Of a stretch of 64,000 nucleotides of DNA, positions 28,195 through 35,309 are shown in pieces. Within the stretch, counting starts at the first letter, position 1, and every line of letters begins with the position of its first letter. Under the pieces are notes generated by a model that did no database searches, was not told the origin of the DNA, and was given only the letters and a program-made list of their open reading frames with translations. The position numbers were made by a program, and so were the translations under genes. This DNA is from Chitinimonas viridis (lineage in GTDB: Bacteria; Pseudomonadota; Gammaproteobacteria; Burkholderiales; Chitinimonadaceae): contig NZ_JAUFPU010000018.1 of assembly GCF_030409555.1 (NCBI RefSeq), positions 1,031,143-1,095,142 on the forward strand, in the 5' to 3' direction.

Positions 28195-29273
28195 GCGCGC
28201 CGGCCTACCAGCGCGCACTGGTGATCAAGCTGCAACACCATGGCGATGTGCTGTTGGCCAGCCCGGTACTGGGGGCGTTGGCAGAACAGGGCATAGAAGC
28301 CGACATGCTGGTGTTCGACGAAACCACCCCTATGGTGGCCGGCAATCCCCACCTCAGCCAGTTGCACACCATTGCCCGCGCCGGTCGCCGGGCATACAGC
28401 CTGTGGGGCTGGCTGGCGGTCGAATGGCGCCTGCTGCGTACCCTGCGTGCCCGCCGCTATGATCTGGTGGTGCATCTCAACACCCGCCGGCGTGGCGCCT
28501 GGATGACCCGGCTGCTCAAGCCGCGCGTGTCGGTGGCGCCAGCCACCCAGCGTGGCCGCTTCTGGCGCAAAAGTTTTACCCATCTGTTCCCCGAGCTGCG
28601 CGATACCCGCCACATGGTGGAAATCCAGCTCGATGCGCTAAGGCGTGTTGGTATCCAACCCTCGGAGGCCGCCAAGGCGCCCTATATGCCGGTCAGCGCC
28701 GCCGATATCGAGGTGGCGCGAGGCTTGCTGCAGCAACATGGTCTGGCGCCTGGCGGCTATATCTTGGTGCACCCGACTTCGCGCTGGATGTTCAAGGCCT
28801 GGCCGCCCGAGCGCATGGCCGTGGTGATCGATGCCCTGACTGCCGCCGGCGAGCAGGTGGTACTGACGGCAGCCAAGGCGGCCGAGGAGGTCGCCATGGT
28901 AGAAGCCATCAAGGCCAGGCTGAGTCGGCCGGTGCTGGATTTGACCGGCAAGCTGACCCTGAAACAATTGGGCGCATTGATTGCCGATGCCAAACTCTGG
29001 TTCGGGCTGGATTCGGCGCCCATGCATATGGCTGCAGCGCTGGGTACGCCCTGCGTGGCGTTGTTCGGCCCCTCGGTGACGGCAGAGTGGTCGCCCTGGC
29101 GGGGGCCGCACCGGGTGGTGGCCCACCAGGGCTACAGTTGCCGACCCTGTGCCAAGGCTGGCTGCGGTGACGGCGGCGTGAGCGAATGCCTAGTCAACCT
29201 GCCCGAGCAGGCCGCGCTGCAGGCCATTATGGAGCTGGCGGCTGAAGTCGGTAGGCCGATAAGGCTGGGCTGA
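28191..29273 (+). CDS. Lipopolysaccharide heptosyltransferase family (WaaQ-like)
   Basis: The 360-residue glycosyltransferase family 9 protein has the two Rossmann halves and the ADP-heptose-binding features: N-terminal VIKLQHHGDVLLASPVLGAL, middle YILVHPTSRWMFKAWPPERM and C-terminal FGLDSAPMHMAAALGTPCVALFGPS. This matches heptosyltransferase III (RfaQ) more than WaaC or WaaF, and a separate WaaC is present at 61347. A Cys-rich stretch near the end (CRPCAKAGCGDGGVSEC) is typical. The start is a TTG overlapping the ptsI stop (TTGA), with GAGG upstream, so expression depends on the PTS operon. Confidence 0.88.
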   Translation: MSAPAYQRALVIKLQHHGDVLLASPVLGALAEQGIEADMLVFDETTPMVAGNPHLSQLHTIARAGRRAYSLWGWLAVEWRLLRTLRARRYDLVVHLNTRRRGAWMTRLLKPRVSVAPATQRGRFWRKSFTHLFPELRDTRHMVEIQLDALRRVGIQPSEAAKAPYMPVSAADIEVARGLLQQHGLAPGGYILVHPTSRWMFKAWPPERMAVVIDALTAAGEQVVLTAAKAAEEVAMVEAIKARLSRPVLDLTGKLTLKQLGALIADAKLWFGLDSAPMHMAAALGTPCVALFGPSVTAEWSPWRGPHRVVAHQGYSCRPCAKAGCGDGGVSECLVNLPEQAALQAIMELAAEVGRPIRLG

Positions 29274-29368
29274 GGCGGGCTGGGACAGGCAGCCCAAGGT
29301 GCAGCCCAGGTTAGATGCCGCCGCGCCCGAGCAATCAAGCCCAAGCGGCGTCCACGGCCCGGCGTAAC

Positions 29369-30004
29369 TCAGGCGGGCAATGCCACGCCCACGCCCCGCA
29401 GCAATGCCCGCGAGGCGCTGTCCACCAGGGGCGACAGTGGCTTGAGCGTGACCCAGGGCTCGTCTCCCAGGGTCATATGCAGGGCGATCAGACCGTGCAG
29501 CGTGCCCCAGAACATCTGCAGCAGTGCGTCAGCATCGCGTTCGGTGATGCTGGGGGTGCCCTCTATCAAGGCCACGAACAGTACGCGGGCGTAGGCGTAG
29601 GCATCTTCGTTGGGGTTGCCGTGCTCGGCGGCGGATTCCTCGACACTGACCGGTGGTGGCGGGCTGATAAAGATGCGGCGGTAGTGTTCGGGCTGGTGCT
29701 GGGCAAAATGGGCAAAGCGCTCTGCCATGCCCAGAATGCGCTCGGCCGGGCTGGCGTCAGCCACGTCGTGGTCCATCAATTGCCGGGTTAGCTCGGCAAA
29801 GTCCTCGTCGGCAATGACGCGCAGCATGGCAGCCTTGTCTTCGAACTGGCTGTAGATGACGCTGGTGGAATATTCGATGCGGCTGGCAATGGCGCGTACG
29901 GTGAGGGCTTCGTAGCCCCCCTCGGCGCAGAGGGCGCGGGCGGCATCGATGATTTTTCGGCGCAGGACTTCGCGCTCGCGTTGACGACGTTCGGCGATGG
30001 ACAT
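29369..30004 (-). CDS. TetR-family transcriptional regulator
   Basis: The 211-residue protein has a TetR HTH in residues ~15-62 (KIIDAARALCAEGGYEALTVRAIASRIEYSTSVIYSQFEDK) and a C-terminal ligand domain with the WGTLHGLIALHM pattern of TetR_C members. It lies downstream of fadL on the same strand, at the edge of the ceramidase locus, and may control it or its own promoter; a palindrome at 30083-30096 upstream of its start is a candidate operator. The ligand is unknown; a lipid is a reasonable guess from context only. Confidence 0.88.
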   Translation of the reverse strand: MSIAERRQREREVLRRKIIDAARALCAEGGYEALTVRAIASRIEYSTSVIYSQFEDKAAMLRVIADEDFAELTRQLMDHDVADASPAERILGMAERFAHFAQHQPEHYRRIFISPPPPVSVEESAAEHGNPNEDAYAYARVLFVALIEGTPSITERDADALLQMFWGTLHGLIALHMTLGDEPWVTLKPLSPLVDSASRALLRGVGVALPA

Positions 30005-30082
30005 GGTGCAGCCTGTGATGCAGAAGATGCTATTTGAGCACTGGGCCGTAGCCGCGTAAACGGGTGGCAGGAATATAAGTAT

Positions 30083-30096
30083 CCTATGTGCATAGG
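30083..30096. promoter_or_regulatory. Candidate TetR operator
   Basis: CCTATG-TG-CATAGG is a perfect 6-bp inverted repeat with a 2-base centre, 79 bases upstream of the TetR start, next to an AT-rich 'tataagtat' stretch that could be a promoter. The role is inferred from symmetry and position. Confidence 0.4.
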
Positions 30097-30152
30097 TGCG
30101 GTGCTTGCCAAGCTGCTGTTTTGCCGAGGAATTGGGCGTGCCTGCCCAGGAT

Positions 30153-30201
30153 GACCGTGCCTCCGTCAGGCCGGGGCAGCCGGCGTAACGGAGGCACGGT
30201 C
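30153..30201 (-). terminator. Possible terminator after fadL
   Basis: A 14-bp perfect inverted repeat (30153-30166 / 30188-30201) with a 21-base GC-rich loop starts 20 bases past the fadL stop. There is no T-run, so it may be a weak terminator or mRNA-stabilising hairpin. Confidence 0.5.
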
Positions 30202-30220
30202 GGGCTGGGGTGAGTGGCGC

Positions 30221-31636
30221 TTACCAGCTGTGGCGATACTGCAAGCCCAAGGACCACAGCGACAGATCGAAGCTGCCGCGTACCCGGAACTTCTGTTCAG
30301 CGGCAAAGAAAGGGTAGTCGGCCCGGTTGTAGGCGGTGTCGGTGTAATCCACGGCGGCATCATCCATGCGTACATAGGCCAGGCCCACATCCAGCTTACC
30401 GGCCTTGCTGGGGCGCCAGCTCAGGCCGGTGGTCAGCCACAGGCGGTCGGCGTCGGGGGTGGAAGGATGGCGCCACTGGGCTGAGCGTACCGGGGTCTGG
30501 TCCCAGGCCAGGCCGAACTTCCAGTCCATGCTATCGCTCTGCCGCCAGGTGGTACCCAGGCCCAGGCGGGTAGTGTCGCGCCAGTTCTGCACCTGTACCT
30601 GGTCGGGCGTATTGCTGATCACGGCCCGCAACTCGTCAAAGCGCTTCCAGCCGGTACGGGTCAGGTCGGCCTGCAGCGACCATGTCTGGTTCAAGGGCAG
30701 GTCGGCAGCCAGTTGCAGGCGCCAGGGCAGCTTGACCTTGGCCGTGGCCGACTGGATTTCCGATTCCAGGCTCAAGCCCAGGCCGGCGGCCAGCTCGCTG
30801 TAGAGCGGCGGAATATCGACCCGATAGTCGCCCTTGGCCTTGGGCGTCATGCTGCTGCGAAAGCTGGCCGCCAGGCTGCCGCCCCCTTCCAACTGGTACA
30901 ACAGGCCCAGGTTGGCCCCCCAGCCCCAGCCATCGCCCTTGAGCGTGGCCTTGCCATCTATCACTGGTATGGTCTGCCCCAGCGCCATTTCGGCAATGCT
31001 GGCCTCGTAGCGGAAATCCAGCGCCTTGCTGGCCTCGGCATCGACCAGCGTGGCATTGAGGCCCAGGCCCAGCGATAGCCGGGGGCTGATGCGCCAGGCC
31101 AGGCTGGGGCTGATGTTGAGACCGGTGAGGACGGTGTCGATGGCGGTATAGCGGCCGGCCCAATTGGCATCGAAGCGGGTTTCGCTGCCAAACGGGGCGT
31201 AGACGCCCACCCCCAGCACCAGATCGCGGCTCAGGGGCTGGGCATAGAAAAAGCCGGGCACCACGCCGCCCCGTCCGCCATCGCTACCGCCGCTGCCGCC
31301 CACCGGCCGGATCTCACCGGTAGGTGTGCCCAGCATGCTGCTGGTGCCTACGGTGCCGGTGGCACGGTCCACCAACCAGGTGTCGCTGCCGGTGGCATGA
31401 AACCGGGCCGAGAAATCCAGGTAGTTGCCAGCCGCCACCAACTGCGGCCCCTGCACCCGTATCAGGGCAGCAGGATTGTGGAAGACGGCGCTGGCGTCGT
31501 CGGTGACGGCGGCGGCGCCAGCCCAGGCATTGCCCATGCCGGCGGCGCCCTGTTCATCCAGGGCAAAGCCGCTGGCCTGTGCGGCGGGTAGCAGGGCCAG
31601 CGCCACCAGGGTGGCCAGGGTCTGTTGCTGCTTCAT
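30221..31636 (-). CDS. Outer-membrane long-chain fatty acid transporter, FadL family
   Basis: The 471-residue protein is a FadL/OmpP1-type beta-barrel. It has a signal peptide ending at AQA before SGFALDEQGAAGMGNAWAG, the hatch-domain signature of the family, followed by DDASAVFHNPAAL, many alternating beta strands, and an aromatic C-terminal residue (Trp). FadL proteins take up hydrophobic molecules such as fatty acids through the outer membrane. It lies 97 bases downstream of the ceramidase gene on the same strand, suggesting import of ceramide breakdown products. It may be read from its own promoter in that gap, since a terminator-like hairpin lies at 31686-31717. Confidence 0.92.
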   Translation of the reverse strand: MKQQQTLATLVALALLPAAQASGFALDEQGAAGMGNAWAGAAAVTDDASAVFHNPAALIRVQGPQLVAAGNYLDFSARFHATGSDTWLVDRATGTVGTSSMLGTPTGEIRPVGGSGGSDGGRGGVVPGFFYAQPLSRDLVLGVGVYAPFGSETRFDANWAGRYTAIDTVLTGLNISPSLAWRISPRLSLGLGLNATLVDAEASKALDFRYEASIAEMALGQTIPVIDGKATLKGDGWGWGANLGLLYQLEGGGSLAASFRSSMTPKAKGDYRVDIPPLYSELAAGLGLSLESEIQSATAKVKLPWRLQLAADLPLNQTWSLQADLTRTGWKRFDELRAVISNTPDQVQVQNWRDTTRLGLGTTWRQSDSMDWKFGLAWDQTPVRSAQWRHPSTPDADRLWLTTGLSWRPSKAGKLDVGLAYVRMDDAAVDYTDTAYNRADYPFFAAEQKFRVRGSFDLSLWSLGLQYRHSW

Positions 31637-31685
31637 GTGTGCTCCTCGTTATTGTTAGTGTCTGATTGCGATCATGCCGCCGCGT

Positions 31686-31717
31686 CACGGCCTTGCCCGG
31701 TGTAGGGCAAGGCCGTG
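31686..31717 (-). terminator. Terminator-like hairpin after the ceramidase gene
   Basis: A 13-bp perfect stem (31686-31698 / 31705-31717) with a 6-base loop begins 17 bases past the ceramidase stop. It would separate the ceramidase from fadL transcription at least partly. Confidence 0.65.
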
Positions 31718-31733
31718 CGTGGTACGGGGGGAC

Positions 31734-33722
31734 TTAGTAGACGGTAAAGCTGCGGCTGCTGCCCGAGAGTCCGTAGATCTGGCCGTTCCAGCCATTCTTG
31801 TAGTTACCCAGGTGGACAATCCGGTACTGCCCCGGCGTGGTATCCAGCGGTATCTGCCACTGGATGCGGGCTTGCGAAGTGCCCCACACCGGGTCTATGC
31901 GTACCCAGTGGTAGCGCGTGCTCCAGTCGTCGTCGCTGGCCACCCGGCGCCAGCTGCTGCCGTCCCAGCGCTCGATGCTGACAAAGGTGTTGTTGCGGCG
32001 CAGGTTGTTCTTGGGGTGGCCGGTCCAGAACCAGGCTTCGGCGGTCTGGCCACGGCTGTAGCTCGCCGACGCGTCGCGATCCAGCTGGCCGAACGATTTG
32101 AAGATGGGGGTGTTATCGAGCACCACGCCGGTCTGCAGGCTCATCTGGTTGCCGGAGAGATCACGCGGTTGCGGACCCGCGGCTACCGCCTGGCCATTGC
32201 GCAGGGCCGTGGCCAGATCCTGGTACAGCTGGGCATAGGCCGGCAGGGTGCGGCGGCCAAAGTGGGTGGAGGCACCCTCGTAGTGCTGGGCGTCATACTC
32301 CTCCGGGGTGGCCACATAGCCGGCATAGGCGTTGGTATAGCCGGCAAAGATCACATTCCCCAGCGGCAGCCCCATGGCCTGGGCCACTGTCTCGCGCACA
32401 CGGCGGCCGGCCATGACGGTGAACTCGCCAGGCGCCGCCACAATGGCCAGCTGGCCTATGCGCGCCACCGATACCGGCAACACTTCAGGCGTCCAGGGGA
32501 AGGGCTTTTGCAGGCCGGTGGCGATCATGATGGGCTTGGGGGCCTGGCAGTCCTCGACCTCTTTGGGCGCACCGAACAGCGCACCGCCCAGCTGGGCCAG
32601 GAAGGGATTGCTGGTCAGGTCGCCTTCGTTGAAGCCATCCTCGCCCCGGCCATCCTCGGTACCGGCGGCAAAGGCGCGGCCCAATGCGGCCGGGCAGGTC
32701 TGGCCACCGCCAAACTCAGGCCGCAGCGCCACCTGCGAGAGATTGGCGTACTGCTGGCGGTAGTCCACCGGCCCGCTTACCAGCTCGCTGGCGCCATTGA
32801 ACAGGCTGAGGGCACGACCGGCCTGGCGCTCGCCCAGCAACCGGGTGTTTTCGTATTCATTGCTGGTGGGGCCGTTACCGTCCAGCCACAGGTTGGGCGT
32901 CATGTCGCCCGCATTGCTCTGGGCGAAGGCAGCGACAAAGTCGTTGCGGCCCTGCTTGCCGTAGACCTGCTTCTCTATGTATTGGGCGGCATAGCCCTTG
33001 TTATCGCCCGAGACCAGGGTATTACCGGGATGCATGGAGACGCCGTGGGTGGCGAACCAGCTGATCAGCCCCACATCGCGGCCGCCCTGGCTGAAGCGCA
33101 GCACGGTCATGGTGGGGTCTATGTTGTGCTGCCAGCGGCTGCGTTCGGTTGCCGGGTTGCGCTCATAGGCCGGTAGCGAGCGGTTGGCGCTGGCATCGAA
33201 CAACTCGCCCCGTGCCACCCGGATCTCGCCGGGCTTGAGGTCGGCATCGGCGGCCACGATGGCTTCGACTATGCCATCGACTGCGGCATGGAAGGTGGCG
33301 GCGTTATAGCCCAGGGTGGTGAAGTTATACAGGGCGTAGTGTGAGAAACCGCCAGGGCCGGCGTGGGTATGGGTGGCCGACAGCAGCACGTTCTCGCGGG
33401 TATAGCGGTTGCCGAAGCGGGCCTGCAGGCGGTTCAGCACCGCCTGGTGCACACCCTGGAAGACCATGCCCAGGTCGTTGTTGACGAATACCAGCCGGCG
33501 GCCTGCTTCATCCTGCACCACAAAGGCCCGCGCCCATTGGCGCATATGGATGCCGGCGGTTTTCTGGTCCAGCTTGGCATAGCCCATCATGCCGACTTCG
33601 GCGGCCTCGCCGGTGATGTCGGCCTTGCCCCGACCAACCAGGTATCCCGCCTGGGCAGGCAGGGTCAGGAACAGTGCGACCAGGCATAGCCAGCGGCCGG
33701 AACGCTGTTTGAAAGCATGCAT
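31734..33722 (-). CDS. Secreted neutral ceramidase
   Basis: The 662-residue enzyme hydrolyses the amide of ceramide to sphingosine and a fatty acid. It has a signal peptide (cleavage near AQA-G, residue 25), the large neutral/alkaline non-lysosomal ceramidase domain and a C-terminal immunoglobulin-like domain (~560-662). Zinc-ligand regions are present: SATHTHAGPGG (H118, H120), FATHGVSMHPG (H226), APGEF and the Tyr-rich AGYTNAYAGYV. The nucleophile motif, NxGDxSPN in characterised enzymes, reads NAGDMTPN with Thr275. It is divergent from the GMC-ALDH-PLP operon across a 192-bp AT-rich gap. Export to periplasm or medium is inferred from the signal. Confidence 0.93.
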   Translation of the reverse strand: MHAFKQRSGRWLCLVALFLTLPAQAGYLVGRGKADITGEAAEVGMMGYAKLDQKTAGIHMRQWARAFVVQDEAGRRLVFVNNDLGMVFQGVHQAVLNRLQARFGNRYTRENVLLSATHTHAGPGGFSHYALYNFTTLGYNAATFHAAVDGIVEAIVAADADLKPGEIRVARGELFDASANRSLPAYERNPATERSRWQHNIDPTMTVLRFSQGGRDVGLISWFATHGVSMHPGNTLVSGDNKGYAAQYIEKQVYGKQGRNDFVAAFAQSNAGDMTPNLWLDGNGPTSNEYENTRLLGERQAGRALSLFNGASELVSGPVDYRQQYANLSQVALRPEFGGGQTCPAALGRAFAAGTEDGRGEDGFNEGDLTSNPFLAQLGGALFGAPKEVEDCQAPKPIMIATGLQKPFPWTPEVLPVSVARIGQLAIVAAPGEFTVMAGRRVRETVAQAMGLPLGNVIFAGYTNAYAGYVATPEEYDAQHYEGASTHFGRRTLPAYAQLYQDLATALRNGQAVAAGPQPRDLSGNQMSLQTGVVLDNTPIFKSFGQLDRDASASYSRGQTAEAWFWTGHPKNNLRRNNTFVSIERWDGSSWRRVASDDDWSTRYHWVRIDPVWGTSQARIQWQIPLDTTPGQYRIVHLGNYKNGWNGQIYGLSGSSRSFTVY

Positions 33723-33745
33723 GACGTGTCTCCTTTGTGTGTTTG

Positions 33746-33783
33746 TGTAACGATGTTATGAATCACGTTTTAGATTTGTCAAA
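33746..33783 (-). promoter_or_regulatory. Ceramidase promoter with overlapping operator-like motif
   Basis: On the minus strand TTGACA (33782-33777) is followed, after 16-18 bases, by an ATAAC/TAACAT -10-like element that is part of ATAACATCGTTACA (33759-33746). The imperfect palindrome TAAC-N3-GTTA covers the -10. A near-identical motif lies in the opposite sense at 33879-33892. AAGGAG precedes the start codon. Confidence 0.55.
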
Positions 33784-33853
33784 CCCCAATTTGATTACGC
33801 AAGTAATTGATGTAAAAGCGCAAATTATGCTGCGATGCAACAGAAATGGTAGC

Positions 33854-33892
33854 TTGCGCAATACAAAGGTTTTGTGGGATAACATAGTTACA
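33854..33892 (+). promoter_or_regulatory. Candidate promoter/operator of the GMC-ALDH-PLP operon
   Basis: TTGCGC (33854-33859) and GATAAC (33878-33883) are 18 bases apart. The -10 is embedded in ATAACATAGTTACA (33879-33892), which matches the ceramidase-side motif at 13 of 14 positions in mirror orientation. The region is strikingly AT-rich compared with its surroundings. Confidence 0.5.
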
Positions 33893-33914
33893 AGAAGGGG
33901 AAGAGGAGAGGCGA

Positions 33915-35309
33915 GTGCAAAGCGATTACGACGCTATCGTGATAGGGGCCGGGGTAGGCGGGGCCAATGCAGCGGCCGAGCTCGCCACCGCCGGCTGGCG
34001 CTGCCTGGTCATAGAAGCGGGGGCCTACCATTCGCGGCAGGACTACCCGCGTGGCGAGCTGGATGGCAATACCAGGCTGTTCTGGCATGGCGGCATGGAG
34101 CTCAACCGCAGCGCCAGCATCGCCATGTTGCGGGCACGGGTGGTGGGCGGGGGCTCCATCGTCAACCAGGCCCTGCTCGATGAGTTTGACGATGTCGCGC
34201 TGGACGACTGGCGCGAGCGTACCGGCTTTGCCTGGTTGGACCAGGCGGGCATGGCACCCTGGTACGCCCGTGCCCGTGGCGCCCTGCAGATACAGACGGT
34301 GCCGCTGGTGCATGCCAACCGCAATGCCCAGCTGTTCAAGCAGGGCTTTGAGCAGTGCGGTTATCAGTGCGCGCCGCTGCAGCGGGGGCAGTCGGGCTGC
34401 CGGCACGAGGAGGGCAACGACTGCATAGAGTGCCTGTACGGCTGCCGGCTGGACAGCAAACAGTCGACACCGCTGACCTCGCTGGAGGCCGCGCTCAAGG
34501 CGGGCGCCAAGCTGCTGACCCAGTGCGAGGTCGAGCGGGTGAGCGAAGCCCCCGGCCGGGTGACGGTGCAGGCCAGGTTGGCCGATGGCCGGCCACAGAC
34601 TTTCCGCGCTGGCCAGCTGGTGCTGGCGGCCGGCACCCTGGGCAGCAATACCGTACTGCTGCGCTCTGGCTATGCCGCTCAATTGCCCAGGCTGGGGCAG
34701 GGCTATTACTGCCACCCCCAGTTCATGTACTTTGCCCAATACCGCGAGCCTGTCCTTGCCCACAAGGGGCCGTTCCAGGCCTACAAGTCGGATGATGCTG
34801 GTTTCAGGCGGCAGGGCTTCAAGCTGGAAAACGTGTTCTCTCCCCCCATAGGCACCGCCCTGCTGCTGCCGGGCATGGGTGCTGCCCATCAGGCCGACAT
34901 GGCCGCCATGCGCCACTACGCCTGCATAGAAGTCGCCGTGCGCGACAGCCATCCAGGCCGGCTCAGCCTGGGCCAGGGCGGGCGGCTGCAGATAGACAAG
35001 GAACTGGACGCCGAGGACCAGCGCCGCGCGGCGGCGGGCTACCAGGCCGTGCAGCGGATATTCGAGGCGACCGGCGCCGAGCGTGTGCTGCCGGGCCGCT
35101 TTGGCATAGGCCTGCATCTGATGGGCGGCCTGGGTTTTGCCCGCCGGCCCGAGGAGGGCTGCGTGGGTGAAGACTACCGGCTGTTCGGCAGCCAGCGCAT
35201 CCAGGTGGCCGATGCCAGCTTGTTTCCCAGTGCGCCGGGTATCAACCCCTCGCTCACCATCATGGCGCTGGCACGCCGCCTGGGGCGACAGATGGCGGAG
35301 GCGGCGTGA
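33915..35309 (+). CDS. GMC-type FAD oxidoreductase (long-chain alcohol type)
   Basis: The 464-residue flavoprotein begins with the dinucleotide-binding motif IVIGAGVGGANAAAELATAG, carries VVGGGSIVNQA, and ends with the GMC C-terminal block HLMGGLGFA...VADASLFPSAPGINPSLTIMALA. A four-Cys segment (CRHEEGNDCIECLYGC, ~160-176) resembles that of long-chain alcohol oxidases/dehydrogenases. It should oxidise a primary or secondary alcohol; by context the C1 hydroxyl of sphingosine is proposed. No signal peptide. The start is GTG at 33915 with a strong AGGAGAG ribosome site. It overlaps the next gene by one base. Confidence 0.87.
   Translation: MQSDYDAIVIGAGVGGANAAAELATAGWRCLVIEAGAYHSRQDYPRGELDGNTRLFWHGGMELNRSASIAMLRARVVGGGSIVNQALLDEFDDVALDDWRERTGFAWLDQAGMAPWYARARGALQIQTVPLVHANRNAQLFKQGFEQCGYQCAPLQRGQSGCRHEEGNDCIECLYGCRLDSKQSTPLTSLEAALKAGAKLLTQCEVERVSEAPGRVTVQARLADGRPQTFRAGQLVLAAGTLGSNTVLLRSGYAAQLPRLGQGYYCHPQFMYFAQYREPVLAHKGPFQAYKSDDAGFRRQGFKLENVFSPPIGTALLLPGMGAAHQADMAAMRHYACIEVAVRDSHPGRLSLGQGGRLQIDKELDAEDQRRAAAGYQAVQRIFEATGAERVLPGRFGIGLHLMGGLGFARRPEEGCVGEDYRLFGSQRIQVADASLFPSAPGINPSLTIMALARRLGRQMAEAA

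Noticed and set aside
26116-28218. 700-codon minus-strand frame opposite ptsH-ptsI
   Set aside because: Long only because of GC bias; the sense genes have complete catalytic motifs.
33737-34183. Frame starting in the ceramidase-GMC gap and overlapping the GMC gene
   Set aside because: Its second half is out of frame with the strongly supported GMC gene and its first half lies in the AT-rich promoter region.
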